Shown here: one piece after another, positions 5,551 to 7,901 of the stretch
Layout of the letters: every line of letters begins with the position of its first letter
How positions within the stretch are numbered: the first letter of the stretch is position 1
NCBI GenBank assembly: GCA_964597495.1
Contig: CAZQYC010000136.1
Span: 1-7,901, forward strand
From: CAZQYC01 sp964597495
Lineage (GTDB): Bacteria > Pseudomonadota > Gammaproteobacteria > Steroidobacterales > Steroidobacteraceae
DNA: 7,901 nt
Direction of reading: 5' to 3'
Program-made: the position numbers and the translations under genes
The notes under the pieces: model-generated
The model's input: only the letters and a program-made list of their open reading frames with translations
Told to the model about the DNA's origin: nothing
Database searches by the model: none

Positions 5551-6734
5551 TCCTGCGTCACTCGACAGACAAAAGTCTTTAAGTACCGCGTCTCCTCGAT
5601 GCCGGGATGAACCGGATGATCCGGCGCCTGACCACCCGCTTCGATCACCTGAACGAAGCGATTGAGGTGACGCCCCGCCTTTTGTATGGCTGCCAGCAGG
5701 GCTTCGCTGCTCATGTGGTAAGAACAGGAGCACGAAACCAGTAACCCGTCGCGATGGAGTAACTGCATGGCAAGTTGATTCAACCGCCGATAGGCTGCCT
5801 CGCCTTTGGGAATCTCCTTTTTACGTTTGATGAAAGCTGGCGGATCGATGACGACCACGTCGAATTTCCGGCGCGATTCGATCATTGCCTCCATCTGCTG
5901 GAAGGCGTCACCCTTCTCGACCTCCACGTTCAATCTGTTGTCCGATGCCGCGCGGCTTACGAGCTCAAGCGCGGCCGCCGAAGAATCCACGCACACGGTT
6001 TGCGTGGCACCTGCTTTGGCAGCCGTCAATCCCCAAGCTCCCACGTAACTGAACACGTCCAGCACGCTCTTGCCAGCGACGTATTTCACCAGGGCTCGCC
6101 GATTGTAGGCTTGGTCGTAAAACCAGCCGGTCTTTTGGCCGTCGATCAGCGGTACCCGAAAACGCACGCCGCTCTCTTCCAACTCAACGTGCGCGGGCAC
6201 TTCCCCGAAGGCCGGCTCGACATAGCTATCGAGACCTTCCAACTCGCGTGCGCCGCTGTCGTTCTTCCACAGCATCGCCTGAGGTTTGACGACCTGCCGC
6301 ACCGCCGTTGCGATCTCGTCTTTAAGCACTTCCATTCCTGCCGTTCCGACTTGTCCGACGACGACATCGCCAAATCGGTCGAGTACCAGGCCTGGAAGGC
6401 CGTCGGATTCGCCATATGCCAACCGATAATAAGGTGTCGAATAAATCCGCTCGCGGAGGGCAAGCGCCACTTGCAACCGATGGACGATCAGTCCTTTGTC
6501 CGGCGGATAGGCCGCATCGCGAGTCAACACCCGAGCGCAGATGAGCGTGCTGGGATTCACGTAGGCGTATCCCAGGAACTTGTCGCGATCGGAGCGAAGC
6601 TCGCACAGGTCGCCGGACTTGAACGCCGTCAGCGGCGTGGCTCCCGTATCGACTTCGTTCGAAAACACCCACAGGTGCCCGGCGGAAATACGGCGATCTT
6701 CGTTGCGTTTGAGGCGGAGAATGGGAAAGGACAT
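5547..6734 (-). CDS. rlmI: Class I SAM-dependent 23S rRNA (cytosine) methyltransferase, RlmI type
   Basis: The 395-aa product matches the length and architecture of E. coli RlmI (YccW), which makes m5C1962 in 23S rRNA. An N-terminal PUA domain spans about residues 1-75 (GHLWVFSNEV, GYAYVNPSTLICARVL). A central region with the family block YGESDGLPGLVLDRFGD (107-123) follows, then a Rossmann methyltransferase domain: GQKTGWFYDQAYNR (199-212), AdoMet motif I DVFSYVGAWG (226-235), the acidic CVDSS after strand 2 (248-252), motif IV VIDPPAF (295-301), and SCSCSYHM (334-341) with the cysteines expected in m5C chemistry. It ends in HPGIEETRYLKTFVCRV, conserved in the family. The start is ATG at 6734-6732 with only weak ribosome binding sequence. 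It is first of the minus-strand series; its promoter would have to lie in or beyond the heptamer array at 6741-6803. Exact target specificity is inferred from similarity. Confidence 0.93.
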   Translation of the reverse strand: MSFPILRLKRNEDRRISAGHLWVFSNEVDTGATPLTAFKSGDLCELRSDRDKFLGYAYVNPSTLICARVLTRDAAYPPDKGLIVHRLQVALALRERIYSTPYYRLAYGESDGLPGLVLDRFGDVVVGQVGTAGMEVLKDEIATAVRQVVKPQAMLWKNDSGARELEGLDSYVEPAFGEVPAHVELEESGVRFRVPLIDGQKTGWFYDQAYNRRALVKYVAGKSVLDVFSYVGAWGLTAAKAGATQTVCVDSSAAALELVSRAASDNRLNVEVEKGDAFQQMEAMIESRRKFDVVVIDPPAFIKRKKEIPKGEAAYRRLNQLAMQLLHRDGLLVSCSCSYHMSSEALLAAIQKAGRHLNRFVQVIEAGGQAPDHPVHPGIEETRYLKTFVCRVTQE

Positions 6735-6740
6735 GGGATC

Positions 6741-6803
6741 GGTGACTGGTGATTGGTGATTGGGTTCTGGCCAGTGGCTAACTACTAGCCGCTAGCGGCT
6801 AGC
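6741..6803. repeat. Degenerate heptamer array, nine 7-bp units in phase
   Basis: Starting at 6741 the plus strand can be cut into nine successive 7-mers without a phase shift. The first three are GGTGACT, GGTGATT, GGTGATT; the middle ones keep the leading GG (6762-6768, 6769-6775, 6776-6782); and the last three (6783-6803) all end in CTAGC. The consensus thus drifts along the array while the 7-bp period is kept. It lies between the divergent rlmI and DUF255 genes, directly upstream of rlmI. Degenerate heptamer arrays are known from other bacteria, for example the STRR sequences of cyanobacteria; relation to those is not claimed. Confidence 0.75.
6785..6802. repeat. Perfect 18-bp palindrome in the divergent spacer
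   Basis: CTAGCCGCT at 6785-6793 is followed directly by its reverse complement AGCGGCTAG at 6794-6802. It arises at the end of the heptamer array, where the unit becomes CTAGC. It could be an operator for a dimeric regulator of the divergent genes, but the overlap with the array makes a by-product of the repeat equally likely. Confidence 0.6.
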
Positions 6804-6876
6804 TTAAAAGGCACTAATCGTTATGCATTTCGTTCACGTATAGTTCGCGCATTCTACCGAACCCGCCCCCCCGCTC

Positions 6877-7901
6877 ATGCATAAATCGTCCGGCCACCGC
6901 AACGCGCTCGCGAACGAAACGAGTCCCTATCTCCGCCAGCATGCAAGCAATCCCGTCGACTGGCATCCATGGGGGCCGGAGGCATTGGAATTGGCGCGCT
7001 CGTCGGGCAAACCGATTCTGCTCTCGATCGGCTATTCGGCGTGCCACTGGTGTCATGTCATGGCGCACGAATCGTTCGAGGACGACGCCACTGCCGCGCT
7101 GATGAACGAGCTATTCGTCAACATCAAGGTCGACCGCGAAGAACGTCCCGACATCGACAAGATCTATCAGCTCGCCCATCACGTGCTCGCGCAACGGGGC
7201 GGCGGTTGGCCGTTGACCATGTTCCTCACGCCCTACGATCAGCGTCCTTTTTTCGGCGGTACGTATTTTCCAAACGAACCCCGTTACGGCATGCCGGCGT
7301 TCACCGACGTTCTCCGCCGGGTCGCCGACTTCTATCGCCAGCACGACGACGATATCCGCAAGCAAAATGCATCGCTGATGCAAGTCTTCGCGGAAACGCT
7401 GCCGCCGGCGCCCGACGAAAATCTAACGCTGAATGCGACTCCGTTCGCCGCGGCGCGCTCGATGCTCGCGCAACAATTCGATCGGGAATTCGGCGGCTTC
7501 GGCGGCGCACCGAAATTCCCGCATCCCACTACGATCGAGTTTCTACTAAGGCAGTGGCGCGGCTCGGCGCACGATGCCGAACCCGATCTGCAATCCCTCT
7601 ACATGGCCACGCTGACGTTGACGCGCATGGCCGAAGGCGGCCTCTACGATCAACTAGGCGGCGGATTCTGCCGCTACTCCGTGGACCGCTTTTGGATGAT
7701 CCCGCACTTCGAGAAAATGCTGTACGACAACGGCCCGTTGCTCGCTCTCTACTCGCAAGCGGCGCTTGCTACCGGCGACCCCACGTTCAGACGCATCGCG
7801 CAAGAAACGGCCGACTGGATGCTGCGCGACCTGCGATCGCCGGAAGGCGCATTTTGGTCCACGCTCGACGCCGACTCCGAAGGGCACGAAGGCAAGTTCT
7901 A
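6877..7901 (+). CDS. DUF255 thioredoxin-fold protein, YyaL/SSP411 family (3' end outside window)
   Basis: The reading frame is open from ATG 6877-6879 to the window edge (341 codons), so it is a 5' partial gene; family members are about 600-700 aa. The N-terminal DUF255/DsbH-like thioredoxin domain (about 8-170) shows the family hallmarks NETSPYLRQHASNPVDWHPW (13-32), the CHWC redox-type motif at Cys56-Cys59 in SACHWCHVMAHESFED, KVDREERPDID (84-94), GGWPLTMFLTP (109-119) and GGTYFP (128-133). From about residue 190 it passes into the (alpha/alpha)6-barrel-like part seen in sugar epimerases, with GGFGGAPKFPHP (206-217), GGLYDQLGGGFCRYSVDRFW (249-268), PHFEKMLYDN (271-280) and the last visible LDADSEGHEGKFY. 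The biochemical role of this family is not settled. There is no signal peptide, so it is probably cytosolic. No Shine-Dalgarno precedes the ATG; instead a run of seven C (6866-6872) ends 4 bases before it. A lone TATAGT (6839-6844) could be a -10 box, but no good -35 is seen. Confidence 0.95.
   Translation, partial: MHKSSGHRNALANETSPYLRQHASNPVDWHPWGPEALELARSSGKPILLSIGYSACHWCHVMAHESFEDDATAALMNELFVNIKVDREERPDIDKIYQLAHHVLAQRGGGWPLTMFLTPYDQRPFFGGTYFPNEPRYGMPAFTDVLRRVADFYRQHDDDIRKQNASLMQVFAETLPPAPDENLTLNATPFAAARSMLAQQFDREFGGFGGAPKFPHPTTIEFLLRQWRGSAHDAEPDLQSLYMATLTLTRMAEGGLYDQLGGGFCRYSVDRFWMIPHFEKMLYDNGPLLALYSQAALATGDPTFRRIAQETADWMLRDLRSPEGAFWSTLDADSEGHEGKF

Noticed and set aside
5551..5733. Upstream start for the unknown gene, adding 61 residues
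   Set aside because: The extra residues overlap the conserved end of rlmI in another frame and are low-complexity Ser/Gly/Arg; the ATGA start at 5550 is the natural choice.
5775..6752. Plus-strand open frame of 325 codons opposite rlmI
   Set aside because: The minus strand encodes an intact RlmI over the same bases; the antisense translation shows no family signature.
6741..6803. Heptamer array as a CRISPR array
   Set aside because: Units are 7 bp with no spacers, far from the repeat-spacer sizes of CRISPR, and no cas gene is nearby.

Overview
This 7.9 kb stretch looks like chromosomal DNA of a gammaproteobacterium. Moderately high GC, a lgt-thyA-(SET)-folA block and a bacterial kynurenine pathway (kynU-kmo) all point towards the Xanthomonadales/Nevskiales side of the class; the lineage is inferred from gene content and style, not from a marker gene. 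It comes from a draft or scaffolded assembly, because a run of exactly 100 N (2372-2471) is the usual placeholder for a gap of unknown length.

Layout. The left part (1-1744, plus strand) holds the end of kynureninase (kynU) and a complete kynurenine 3-monooxygenase (kmo), overlapping by 3 bases at a TTGA stop/start. Together they turn kynurenine into 3-hydroxyanthranilate, the precursor of quinolinate and NAD. Next comes a convergent spacer (1745-1862) almost filled by one element that can fold as a cloverleaf: an outer stem and three hairpins.

From 1863 to 6734 every gene is on the minus strand. In transcription order: rlmI (23S rRNA methyltransferase), an unrecognised 239-aa protein that overlaps the rlmI stop (ATGA), lgt (lipoprotein diacylglyceryl transferase), thyA (thymidylate synthase, 3 bases after lgt), a SET-domain lysine methyltransferase with a Ser/Pro-Lys tail, the gap, and folA (dihydrofolate reductase). 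ThyA and FolA are metabolic partners: ThyA oxidises methylene-tetrahydrofolate to dihydrofolate and FolA reduces it again. The SET gene sits between them. The gap cuts the SET gene's 3' end and the first codons of folA.

The right end (6877-7901, plus strand) is the 5' part of a DUF255/YyaL-type thioredoxin-fold protein, divergent from rlmI. The divergent spacer contains an unusual degenerate array with a strict 7-bp period, and a second short heptad array of the same type lies between thyA and the SET gene.

Most of the window is housekeeping DNA. The points worth a second look are the cloverleaf repeat, the two heptamer arrays, the SET protein with its basic repeat tail at the gap, and the unknown gene coupled to rlmI. 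No RNA genes, CRISPR arrays, insertion sequences or phage genes are visible, and no stretch over 300 bases lacks a gene.
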